A stretch of 64,000 nucleotides of DNA from Nicotiana tabacum (taxonomy: Eukaryota > Streptophyta > Magnoliopsida > Solanales > Solanaceae): positions 1,986,501 through 2,050,500 of the forward strand of contig NC_134084.1 of NCBI RefSeq assembly GCF_000715075.1, read 5' to 3'. This document shows positions 26,940 to 38,100 of this stretch, piece after piece. Both the position numbers and the translations under genes were made by a program. The notes beneath the pieces were generated by a model that ran no database searches, was not told the origin of the DNA, and saw only the letters and a program-made list of their open reading frames with translations. Numbering within the stretch: the first letter of the stretch is position 1; every line of letters begins with the position of its first letter.

Positions 26940-27276
26940 TACTTCATTTGATTTTCTTTTTTTTCTATTTTTTGATTTTTGAAGATAGAAAGGTTTATAT
27001 CGGAAAGTAAGACAATAAAGTAAAACATCTGGATCACACCCTAAGATAATCCAGATGCAGAAAGGATAGCAAGACAGGCTACCGAGACTCCCGTCTGATG
27101 GGGAACTTTCAGGCTTGACAATCATTTTTTGGCTTTTCTTCTGTCTCGGCAATGGCTGCAATAGCCTTCAATGCCGGATCAAATTCCTTAGCTTCACAGA
27201 TCATTCCGTCTATTGGCCCATTTGTGAGAGTAGGCAAGGGGAATGTTCATCATATTAGGAACCTTTTCGTCCCGGG
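26940..27276 (-). pseudogene. Gag-protease region fragment of an Ogre-like element (C), part 2
   Basis: On the minus strand the stretch next to B reads as decayed Gag (NIPLAYSHKWANRR, then FDPALKAIAAIAETEEKP) and runs into sequence homologous to the gag-pol junction and intron of B (38600-38790), including a GGATTATC...GATCC hairpin. It is split from part 1 (50198-50343) by element B. Stops and frame changes make it non-functional. Confidence 0.55.
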
Positions 27277-27639
27277 TGTCACACCTCCTTTTACGCACCC
27301 GCGAGGGCGCAGGAGTTTTTTCCAATTAAAGGACAATCGAAACGGGATTGGTTTAATTATTTCAGAGTCGCCACTTGGGAGATTTAGGGTGTCCCAAGTC
27401 ACCAATTTTAATCCCGAATCGAGGAAAAGAATGACTCTATATTATGGTCTGCGTACCAGAAATCCGGATAAGGAATTCTGTTAACCCGGGAGAAGGTGTT
27501 AGGCATTCCCGAGTTCCGTGGTTCTAGCACGGTCGCTCGATTGTTATATTCGGCTTGATTATCTGATTTTATACAAGTATGAACTTATGTGCAAATTTTA
27601 TCCTTCAACCGCTTTTATCATTTACTATTATTTTTATCA

Positions 27640-28256
27640 AGAATTACAACGTTATAAAATGTATCTCGAACCACGTTACAATCAATGTACCCGTGGTCGT
27701 CGACACACTTTGACTCCGTTGAGATTTGGATTTGGGTCACATCAATGTGCACCCGAGTTTAAGGAAATTAAATTATTAGAGGCGTGCCTAAAGCGACTAG
27801 CGTATTTATTTTGGGTAGGACCGTGGAATTTTACTAAACGGTTCATCCTGAAGTCTAAACAATTTTTAAAGCAGATATTTACTGAGGGCCCCGCAATTTG
27901 TATTTTTATTTGGTGAGGCTCATCTCATTCTTATTTTAAAATGAATTTGCAACGCCATGGACACGCATCTCGAACCACGTCACAATCAATGTACCCGTGA
28001 TTAGAAACACATTTCGACTCCATTGAGAATTGGATTTGGGTCACATAAATGTGCACCCGAGTTTAAGAAGGTAAGATTTACTAAGGCGCGTCCTAAAAGA
28101 GTCTAACGTATTGTTAATTTAGGAGGGTTGTGAGATTTGCTAAACGACCCGTCCTAGAAACTAAATGCTTCGATAATATACGTTTAACGAGGGCCCCGCA
28201 TCTTGTGCGTTTTTGTTTGTCGAAGCTCATCTCGTCTTTATTTTAAAAGGAGATCC
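27640..28256 (-). repeat. Internal ~305-bp tandem duplication in the B LTR
   Basis: Two diverged copies of the block that contains ATCTCGAACCACGT (27663 and 27968) and ends in GAGGGCCCCGCA. A-type and D-type LTRs carry it once (about 17760-18080, 23400-23715). Short open frames over it read the antisense strand of the LTR. Confidence 0.65.
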
Positions 28257-29422
28257 TATAGCAACTACGTTTCTTGTCGCATTTGTCTCTACTAGTTGAG
28301 AATAAAAATGACCCTATTCAATTACATGCTTGCAGGTTATTATAACGGAATTCTGAGTGCCTTTGCAGAATAAGAAAACATGGCCATGCCCATGGGCAGC
28401 TAATCGAGCATCGTGGGCCCGAACCCAGCCCACACAGTATCGGCTGGACCTGGGCCAATGCCTTTCTGATGAAAGCCTGCTGGGTTCGTTTGATTCGGGC
28501 TCGACCTTCGTGAGGTTGAGGAGTGCAGACTTGCGCCGTTTATTTTAAGGCAATGGTTTGCCAATTGTAAGGAGACAGTTTATCAAAAGGACATGAAATT
28601 AACTAACATGGATAGTTCTATGTATTCAAGGACATGCTAACCATATAAAACCTAAGATACAACCTACTGCATTGGAGACCCTTTTATCTATCAACTTTCA
28701 TATACAAACTAGCATTCAATCATCACATATTGACATCTACTGGGCATACAGGCTACCTTCAGTATCTAAACAAGAATGCAAACTACTACACATTACATGA
28801 ATATTTAATGTAACAATCTATGTATAAAAGACATTCTTCAGGACTTTCATTTGTATTCATGCTCAAATTTCCCAATTACATTTTTGACAGTGCATTGGTT
28901 GTGTACCTGGTATAGAGGACAAAGAAGAAAGGAATGATCAGCTGGGCAGTATGTAGTAAACACAGCAACAGCAGATACACAGCAACAACACAGCAACAAA
29001 TCAACAATCCAAGTGTTTTCCACAGCCCACGACAACCAACAATATTTCCCAGAATAAGGAAAACCAGCAAATAGTCGAGCACCAAATGAGCAATCCCAGG
29101 AAAGAGTGATGAAACAAGCAGCAGTGACAGAGTATTCAATGCAGCAACACCAACAGTTCAACAACCACAAACAGATCAATCAATGCGAACAACAGAACTT
29201 GGCCAAGGCAGCTTGACCAATATGAACTCTTATACAACTTTCAGGCAGTGTTTGGTTACAATCTATTTGAAAACTAACTTATGTTATTCAGCTTTTTTTT
29301 TTTAAAACTCAGTAAAACTTTTTAGACTAAAAGTTTCAGCTTTCAAACTAAAAATTCCAGCCTTTTCTCTCTTTTTTTTTCTGAAGACTAAAAGTCCAGC
29401 CCTTTTTCAGTTCTCGAATGGC

Positions 29423-29432
29423 CTATTTATAA
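29423..29432 (-). promoter_or_regulatory. TATA box candidate in B 3' LTR
   Basis: On the minus strand TTATAAATAG followed by GCC is a strong plant TATA box. It is present identically in the 5' LTR at 48076-48085, where it would drive the genomic RNA. A second weaker candidate is CCATATATAAACC near 30823-30835. No experimental start is known. Confidence 0.4.
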
Positions 29433-31543
29433 GCCAAAGTGACCAAGTGCAGCTAAGCTGCCCCCATGCTGCAACTTGCAGCCTGCCCTTACCCTGTTAA
29501 ACCCATGCTTGAGCATCTCTTGATGCCAGCCCCCTTTGTTCCCCACGTCTGGTTTATTCTTTAATCCAGGATTATGGGCTTATTTTAGTATTCCTTTTAA
29601 ACCCATACTCTTGTGTCTTGTCCCCCCATTGGCATTAGTTTAATCCTAATTTAGTACCCCATTTGTCAGTTCACTTAAACTAATTACTTTTGTTCTTTTT
29701 TAACACCCCAGAATACCCCTGTCAACCTTGATTATTACTGCCCCTGCCTACTGCAACATCGGGGCATTTTTTGAACTGATGAAAGTTCGAACTCAAGACT
29801 GCCTGGGCTGAACCTTTTCAGTCAGTTTTATAGTGCCAACAAACCATTTCAAACAATGCTGGGGCATACAGTCAGTGACAAAGCTCAATTAATCATGCGA
29901 CCTTATTAGCTCATTCGATTTATTAGTTATAGAAAGCTAATCGACGATATTTATCGAGTCGACTATACTAATTATAACAGGTAATAATCAATCGCTCACA
30001 TAAACAATATGTTTAGGGACCTAAAGGGCATCGGACAATTCTGTGTTCAAAACTGGGAACCTATATAAGTTTATTCATTTGACGACCAATCTAATCGAAC
30101 ATGTTCATCACAGAGTACATTCAGAATACACCCATAGAAAATTAACCGACCAAAGAAAAAGGTCTTTAAAGAGATGAAAGAAATCTGGATGAAAAATAAC
30201 AAAAATAACAAACAAAACCAACGAAACATGCTGACCACTTAATTAAAAACTAAACAGAAGAAAGGAAAACGTACCGAAAATGTTTAAATCACACAGACCC
30301 AAATCTGATTCATCTTCGAACTTTTGAGGCCGAACAAACTTTAATCAGGGTGTTCTCACATGAGAGCACCTTGATTAAGGTCTATTAGACCTCAAACCCA
30401 TGTCAAAACTGGCCGGGTTCCCCAGGTGCATGTGTTTCAAAAGTCTGGATTTCCAGATCTGGATTTTTGGGAGTTGTGGGTAGATTCGGACCAAACCAAG
30501 TTTGGTTTGGTCACGAGGAAGGTCAGGGGAGTGTCTGGTATGAAGATGGGATGGTTTGGCATAGATCCGGGTTCGACTCAAATCTTCAAATGAAGATTCG
30601 AGACGAACGAAAGTGATTCGAGGTTCGTGGTTAGTGGATTCGTGTTCAGGGGAGTGAGGGGGTCTTAGGGTGTTCAGGGGGTGGTCACCGGCGTTCGTGC
30701 CGCCGGCTTTAATGGCGAAGGAGACTAGGGCGGCTGCTAGGGTTTGGGGGTTTCAGGGTTCAGGGAAGGAGACGAGTGAGGGGTGGGGTTCGGATAGGGG
30801 GCGTGGGGTGTAAGGGAAGGTTTATATATGGTGAGGTTGATTGGATCTGAGCCGTTGGATCATACGATCTCAACGGCTTGGATCTGAGGGTGAGAAACAA
30901 GACGGGGTCGTTCAGTAGTTAAACGGGGTCGTTTGGTTTAAATGAGGGGTTGGGTCAGACCGGTTATTGGGTCGGGTTCAAAAACGGGTTGCTGAAAGAG
31001 GTCCTGAGCCGTTGGATCGGCTAGGACGGACGGCTCAGATTGATTTGCCTGAAACGACGTCGTTTCAGGAGGTTCCTGGGCAGGCCTGGTCTGGACCGGG
31101 TCAGATCGTTGGTTTGGGCCTTTTTTTTGTTTTATTTTTGGGCCCAAATTGATTTCAACTTTCTTTTGTTTTCCAATTCAAAGAAAAATAATAAAAATAA
31201 TAAAAAAATAAAAATAACTAATAAAACAAATGAAATTAAAACAAATAACAATATGGCGTTTCAACATAATTATCATACCAAGTAAGTTAAATCACAACCT
31301 AAAACGGACGATGCACATATATTTATATATTTTTTTTTTTTTTTTTTTTTGAATTTTCTTTTAACGCCACATATATTTTTTGTATTTTTGTTTGATAATG
31401 ACTAGATGCAAAATGGACAGACTCACAAACGACTAACAACACATGTCACGGAAAGATCGAAAAATTGTACAGCGAAGCCTTTTGCCACTATTTTTATTTT
31501 CTTTTGGAGCGATTGTCCGTGAAGCAAAAATCACGTGCTTACA

Positions 31544-31585
31544 GCTGCCCCTCTTTGCACGAAGACACGAAGGGTTTTCGTGCAA
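31544..31585 (-). other. Polypurine tract of B with adjoining hairpin
   Basis: Minus strand AAAGAGGGGCAGC directly upstream of the 3' LTR is the plus-strand primer site. Immediately before it, TTCGTGCAA and TTGCACGAA (31555-31585) form a perfect 9-bp hairpin whose last bases run into the PPT. A has nearly the same hairpin with one mismatch before 54263. Confidence 0.75.
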
Positions 31586-31649
31586 AGATAAAGCGAGCGA
31601 TTTTTGCCCGTCCGAATACTCCATGTGAAGCATTTTTTGAAAAAGATTT

Positions 31650-31718
31650 GACCGAACCTTTGCTTCAGAGGTTTCCTACATATCCTGGGCTGAAACAGGA
31701 ATCAGGTCAATGTAGTTC
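31650..31718 (-). other. Conserved double stem-loop motif, copy 4 (B, PPT-proximal)
   Basis: Minus strand: GAACTACATTGACCTGATTC opens the motif. Outer stem CTACA/TGTAG, inner stem TCCTG/CAGGA, following hairpin AACCTCTG/CAAAGGTT, then CGGTC. The closest relative is the copy at the same place in A (54097-54164). Confidence 0.7.
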
Positions 31719-32284
31719 GGGAAATTTTTGGTAGCTGGGACTACCGTGTGATTGTAGTGTTTGCTGTTGTTGTGCGCTGCTGTATGCTGCTGTAGGATGC
31801 TACTGCTCAACCGATCTCCCTATTACATTGCTCTAAAAGGAAAACAAGAAGCTAAGCTAAACTGAGGATCCTGAAATCTCATCCATCTTCAACTTGTTCT
31901 TGCTGCCTTGCTTTCTTGTCGGCTAACGCTTTCCTCTGACGCCTTTATTTTGTGAACTTGGAGATGATGCCGGTCCTTCACCTTTTCTGAATGTCAGTTC
32001 TCATCACTTTGCTTGATCTGCTGGGGATACGACTTTCTTCTTTAAATCTTCCAATGGTTTCTTCAGTGGCATGGCTTTTCATCGGAATTGTTATACTGGG
32101 CATGCTACAACGTTCCCAAACTACTTCTTTTGAGACGCGTTCCTTTTTCCTTTTGAATTGCGCGCTTGCCTCTGCAGTTGTCTGCTTCTTGGTGCTGGGG
32201 ATTTCATTGTTTCCCGTTTGGGGATCTCTGTTGTACCCTTCCGTCTTCAGGTGGGGTGACTGATTCCAAAATCTAGAGCTGAAT
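31719..32284 (-). other. B 3' UTR between motif and minisatellite
   Basis: Non-coding. Contains CTGCTGTATGCTGCTGTAGG-like repeats similar to 54010-54070 of A. Open frames are short and unsupported. Confidence 0.4.
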
Positions 32285-33436
32285 GTATTCCCGCATTATA
32301 CTGGTGGGCGACCTAGAACTTAAAAGTATTCCCGCATTATACTGGTGGGCGACCTAGAACTTAAAAGTATTCCCGCATTATACTGGTGGGCGACCTAGAA
32401 CTTAAAAGTATTCCCGCATTATACTGGTGGGCGACCTAGAACTTAAAAGTATTCCCGCATTATACTGGTGGGCGACCTAGAACTTAAAAGTATTCCCGCA
32501 TTATACTGGTGGGCGACCTAGAACTTAAAAGTATTCCCGCATTATACTGGTGGGCGACCTAGAACTTAAAAGTATTCCCGCATTATACTGGTGGGCGACC
32601 TAGAACTTAAATGTATTCCCGCATTATACTGGTGGGCGACCTAGAACTTAAAAGTATTCCCGCATTATACTGGTGGGCGACCTAGAACTTAAAAGTATTC
32701 CCGCATTATACTGGTGGGCGACCTAGAACTTAAAAGTATTCCCGCATTATACTGGTGGGCGACCTAGAACTTAAAAGTATTCCCGCATTATACTGGTGGG
32801 CGACCTAGAACTTAAAAGTATTCCCGCATTATACTGGTGGGCGACCTAGAACTTAAATGTATTCCCGCATTATACTGGTGGGCGACCTAGAACTTAAAAG
32901 TATTCCCGCATTATACTGGTGGGCGACCTAGAACTTAAATGTATTCCCGCATTATACTGGTGGGCGACCTAGAACTTAAAAGTATTCCCGCATTATACTG
33001 GTGGGCGACCTAGAACTTAAAAGTATTCCCGCATTATACTGGTGGGCGACCTAGAACTTAAAAGTATTCCCGCATTATACTGGTGGGCGACCTAGAACTT
33101 AAAAGTATTCCCGCATTATACTGGTGGGCGACCTAGAACTTAAAAGTATTCCCGCATTATACTGGTGGGCGACCTAGAACTTAAATGTATTCCCGCATTA
33201 TACTGGTGGGCGACCTAGAACTTAAAAGTATTCCCGCATTATACTGGTGGGCGACCTAGAACTTAAATGTATTCCCGCATTATACTGGTGGGCGACCTAG
33301 AACTTAAAAGTATTCCCGCATTATACTGGTGGGCGACCTAGAACTTAAAAGTATTCCCGCATTATACTGGTGGGCGACCTAGAACTTAAAAGTATTCCCG
33401 CATTATACTGGTGGGCGACCTAGAACTTAAATGTAT
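32285..33436 (-). repeat. 41-bp minisatellite, 28 units
   Basis: The unit is GTATTCCCGCATTATACTGG followed by TGGGCGACCTAGAACTTAAA and one A or T; period exactly 41 bp and virtually no other variation. The T variant occurs at 32284 (just before unit 1), 32612, 32858, 32940, 33186, 33268 and 33432. That is spacing 8, 6, 2, 6, 2 and 4 units, so an 8-unit (328 bp) block was itself duplicated. It lies in the 3' UTR of B, where Ogre-type elements often carry tandem repeats. Confidence 0.97.
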
Positions 33437-34182
33437 TAAAATTGCTTCCTCGTTCTTCCGAGAAAATTTTCGACAACCGGCAGAAAATTTTCTGCCCCGG
33501 TCTTGGTGACTCCCTTGGCGTTGCTGTTCTCGTCAATCCTTTGCTTTCCTGCAGCAGACAGAAGGATTTAATTAGTTTTTATCGTGGTGGTAGAGGGTGC
33601 CTTTCTGGCGGATGGTCTTCCTTTCTTCCCCTTTTCTTGCTCTTTGTCCCCATAATTGGTTGGCGGGCAAAGTTGCCTGTTGGGGGTCTCTCGCCTGCTG
33701 GGGATCGGTTTTCAATTTATCCCCTTTTCTTCTTTCTCTTTAAACACATGATGTGGGGGTCTGCTTCTAACTCCCGAAACCACTCCCTTTTGGAGCTTAC
33801 TTCTTCCAAAATTTCCGGGCACAATCCCTGCATTGCCTGGGACCGGCCTTTACGACTGTTTGTATCATCCGGCATTTGGATGAATTCTCCTTTGGTTTCT
33901 GGTAGTAAGCTTTGAAAAATCCTTTCAAGACACATTTTAGGAAAAGAAATAAAGATATGGAAAAAAGAAAAACTTTCTGAACCAATATTTTTGTGGGAGG
34001 AGACAATCCAAAGAACTTATCTGGAGGACACAATTGGTCCCCGTGATCATGACGTGCACCATAGATTCCCGACCCAGTCTATTTGTATCAATCAATTTGT
34101 CCGACGGTCTGACTTGCTGGGGATGATAAATGGATGTTCATCTTGTTGCAAATGTGGTAGCTTCGCTGATCTGTCTCGTCGC
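33437..34182 (-). other. B 3' UTR, middle part
   Basis: No gene is supported. The 157-codon frame on the opposite (plus) strand at 33442-33915 has no recognisable domain and overlaps other frames. Probably untranslated sequence. Confidence 0.4.
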
Positions 34183-34346
34183 CTCATAGTGCCCTTCGAG
34201 GGGTTTTCACTAATGAGACTCTCTCTTTTCTCTCATCTCCCGGCGCCTTATGGTGCCTGTGAAGGTTTTCACCAATAAGACTCTCTCATTTTATATCCCT
34301 CATCTTACATCGCCTCTCGGTGCCTGCGAAGGTTTTCACCGATGAG
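34183..34346 (-). other. Triple hairpin group in B 3' UTR
   Basis: Three hairpins with a shared frame (GAGAGTCT, stem, GTGAAAACC loop, stem, AGGCG). Stems on the plus strand: CTCATAGTG with CACTAATGAG (34183-34217), CTTATGGTG with CACCAATAAG (34247-34279), CTCTCGGTG with CACCGATGAG (34314-34346). The pairs TAGTG:CACTA, TGGTG:CACCA and CGGTG:CACCG are compensating changes. Confidence 0.6.
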
Positions 34347-34784
34347 ACTCTCTCATTTTATTTCTTTCGAGGAATCGGGGTGTTGTAGATACGACCCTCT
34401 TTTCTGGAGATTCCTTTGACTAATCAATTCGTTCCCAATCTTACGATCCTCTTCTTTGCTGGGGCTTGGTGTATTATTCTCGGCCTTATTTTCCGGATTT
34501 GGCATCTCTCGAACATTGATCGGGAGGTCTTTTGGATGTTGACGTTGGTTTTGGTGTGGGATTGAAGAAAGGCTACAAAAATGAAAACAATTTGAAGGGT
34601 GATGTGCTACAACTTTTGGAATCTAACCTTTGTTGGAACTTAAAACATAACCTCTGCCCCAGTTTTCTTGCTTGGAGAATTTTATTTTTTATGCTTATGT
34701 TGAGTTACGTGCGTTACGCACATTGTGCTATATTGTGCACACTATGTACATTATGCATCCTATATTTGCTATGATGCATACTAT

Positions 34785-34841
34785 GACCGAGCCGTGAGGC
34801 GCCTACGTATCCTCTTTGAGGAATCAGGTCAAACGTAGTTC
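34785..34841 (-). other. Conserved double stem-loop motif, copy 5 (after pol)
   Basis: Minus strand: outer stem CTACGT/ACGTAG, inner stem TCCTC/GAGGA with loop AAA, following hairpin GCC/GGC, then CGGTC. It sits about 280 bp after the integrase stop codon. Confidence 0.7.
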
Positions 34842-35122
34842 CCATGGTTTTATATTCCTTGATTTTTCTTTTCTTTCTTTTCATTTTCTTTTCCTTTTCT
34901 TTTTCTTTTTCTTTTCTTTTCCTTTCTTTTTTTTTTTTTTTTTTTATATCTTTCCCATTAGTGATTCCAAAAGAGGGGTATTGAAAGAATTTGCTCAAGG
35001 CTCAAAGGGGAAAGCGAAGGTTAAAAGTGTTTGGATAGGAGAAAGAATTGCCTCCGTCATCTCATTATTCAACAAATGCCAAATACAAACAAATAAACCA
35101 AAATTGCCATAATTTAAAGAAA

Positions 35123-38100
35123 TTACGCATAATATCTCTTGACTGCATCTGAATTGATAGCCATGTCGACACATCCACCTTCGACATCTGTCAAACACAA
35201 GGCACCATTGGCCAAGACTCTGGTCACAATATAAGGCCCTTGCCAATTTGGGGCGAATTTGCCTTTCGCCTCGACCTGATGTGGGAGGATCTTCTTCAAT
35301 ACCTGCTGCCCTACTTCAAACTTCCTGGGGCGCACCTTTTTATTATACGTTCTTGCCATTCTCTTCTGGTACAGCTGACCATGGCACACTGCTGCCAATC
35401 TTTTCTCATCTATCAGGCTCAACTGTTCCAATCGAGCTTTGACCCATTTATCATCATCAATCCCGGCTTCAGCGACAATTCGGAGGGACGGAATTTCGAC
35501 CTCCGCTGGTATCACGGCCTCAGTCCCATACACCAACAAATAAGGAGTTGTGCCTATGGAAGTCCGGACGGTAGTGCGGTAGCCCAACAAAGCAAAGGGC
35601 AATTTCTCGTGCCACTGTCTGGACCCTTCCACCATTTTTCGCAGTATCTTCTTGATATTCTTATTGGCTGCTTCGACTGCTCCATTTGCCTTAGGACGAT
35701 ATGGGGTGGAATTGCGGTGTGTAATCTTGAATTGTTGGCATACCTCTCTCATCAAGCTGCTATTAAGATTCGCACCGTTATCCGTGATGATCACTTTTGG
35801 GATCCCAAATCTGCAGATGATATGGGAGTGAATAAAGTCCACCACTGCCTTCTTGGTTACCGACTTGAAGGTTTTAGCCTCAACCCATTTGGTGAAGTAA
35901 TCAATGGTCACTAGAATGAACCTGTGACCGTTGGATGCTGCTGGCTCGATGGGCCCGATGACATCCATGCCCCAGGCCACAAACGGCCAAGGTGCTGACA
36001 TCGTATGTAACTCTGTTGGCGGAGAATGAATCAAATCTCCATGTATCTGGCACTGATGGCATTTCCTCACAAAAGTGATACAGTCGCGTTCCATGGTGAG
36101 CCAATAACACCCTGTTCGAAGGATCTTTCTCGCCAATACATATCCGCTCATGTGTGGTCCGCAAACTCCCGCATGTACCTCTTCCATAACCGTCATTGCT
36201 TGACTGGCATCTACGCATCTCAACAATCCCAAATCCGGGGTTCTTTTGTACAATACTCCTCCACTGAGGAAGAAACCATTCGATAAACGCCGAAGGGCTC
36301 TTTTTTGGTCTCTCGAGGCATGTTCTGGATATATCCCCATTCTGAGGTATTCCTTGATATCATGAAACCAGGGTTCGCCATCTGCTTCTTCTTCTATGGT
36401 ATTGCAGTAGGCGTGCTGATCACGGACTTGGATATGCAGAGGATCAACATACATTTTGTCAGGGTGGTGCAGCATTGATGCTAAGGTGGCTAAGGCATCT
36501 GCAACCTCATTGTGAACTCTCGGGATGTGTTTGAACTTCACCGATCGAAATTGCTTGCTCAGATCATGCAAGCATTGTCGGTATGGTATGAGCTTTAGAT
36601 CTCGTGTTTCCCATTCCCCCTGAATTTGATGTACCAAGAGGTCCGAGTCTCCCAAGACCAAGACGTCTTGGACATCCATGTCAGCAGCCAAGCGCAGACC
36701 CAGAATGCAAGCCTCATATTCGGCCATATTGTTAGTGCAGTAGAAGCGCAGTTGGGCCGTAACAGGATAATGCCGTCCTGTTTCAGAAATGAGTACTGCC
36801 CCTATTCCAACCCCTTTTGCGTTTGCAGCTCCATCGAAGAAAAGCTTCCAACCTGATTCCTCGGGTAATTCCAACTCATTCGTATGCATCACCTCTTCGT
36901 CAGGAAAATACGTTCTTAAGGGCTCGTATTTTTCATCAACGGGATTTTCTGCCAAATGGTCTGCCAGTGCCTGGGCTTTCATGGCCGTCCTTGTCACGTA
37001 GATGATATCAAATTCTGTGAGCAGAATTTGCCATTTTGCCAACCTCCCCGTGGGCATAGGTTTCTGAAAGATATACTTCAATGGGTCCAAGCGGGATATG
37101 AGATAAGTAGTATATGAAGACAGGTAGTGCTTCAACTTCTGAGCTACCCAAGTCAGGGCGCAGCATGTTTTCTCGAGTTGAGTGTACTTGACCTCATGCA
37201 CTGTGAATTTCTTGCTAAGATAGTAGATGGCCTGCTCCTTCCTCCCTGTGTCATCATGTTGCCCCAGTACACAACCAAATGAATTTTCCAAGACCGTCAG
37301 GTAAAGGATTAGGGGTTTCCCGGGCTTAGGCGGGACCAATACGGGTGGATTAGACAGATACCCTTTGATTTGGTCGAAAGCCTCCTGGCACTCTGCCGTC
37401 CAACCTACTGCAGCATCCTTTCTCAGTAGCCGAAATATGGGCTCACAAGTTGCTGTGAGTTGAGCGATGAACCTGCTGATATAATTGAGTCTACCCAGCA
37501 AGCTCATTACCTCTGTTTTGTTCCTTGGCGGTGGCAAATCTCGGATGGATTCAATTTTGGATGGGTCCAACTCAATCCCCCGTCGACTGACGATGAATCC
37601 TAGCAACTTCCCTGATGGAACCCCGAATGCGCATTTGGCCGGGTTAAGCTTGATATCATACCTCCGGAGTCTTTGGAAAAATCTCCTTAGGTCTGCTACA
37701 TGGTCCTCCTGACGCCAAGATTTGATGATCACATCATCGACGTACACCTCAATTTCCTTGTGTATCATGTCATGAAACACCGCGGTCATTGCTCGCATGT
37801 ACGTTGCCCCGGCGTTCTTTAACCCGAACGGCATTACCCGATAGCAGTAGGTTCCCCATGGCGTAATAAACGCTGTCTTCTCAGCATCCTCTTCGTCCAT
37901 TAGGATCTGATGATAACCCGCATAGCAATCCACAAAGGATCCGATCTCGCGCCCAGCGCAATTATCGATCAGGATATGAATGTTGGGTAACGGGAAATTG
38001 TCCTTGGGACTTGCTTTGTTGAGATTGCGGTAGTCGACGCACACCCTGATTTTTCCATCCTTCTTTGGGACTGGTACCACATTGGCCAGCCACTCGGGAT

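Larger units (their letters stand above)
27277..31543 (-). repeat. 3' LTR of element B
   Basis: 4267 bp, ends TG..CA in minus orientation (TGTAAGCACGTG ... GGTGTGACA). By eye I find two substitutions against the other LTR (C at 27987 vs T at 46638; C vs T near 30422/49074) plus length changes in homopolymer runs near 29370, 31205 and 31330. Confidence 0.93.

Noticed and set aside
27152..27484. 110-codon frame across 27152-27484
   Set aside because: It crosses the border between the gag relic and the B LTR, so it is a junction artefact.
27518..27916. 132-codon frame in both B LTRs (also 46169-46567) and similar frames in A LTRs
   Set aside because: It runs antisense to the elements. Its conservation follows the LTR block at DNA level, and it ends at unrelated points in different LTRs.
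32285..33436. CRISPR-like regular repeat
   Set aside because: The units are directly adjacent with no spacers, and it lies in a plant retrotransposon. It is a minisatellite.
34816..35112. Phe-rich 98-codon frame
   Set aside because: Translation of a CTTTT-rich simple sequence.
35240..35914. 224-codon plus-strand frame and other antisense frames over 35-44 kb
   Set aside because: Shadows of the real minus-strand polyproteins.
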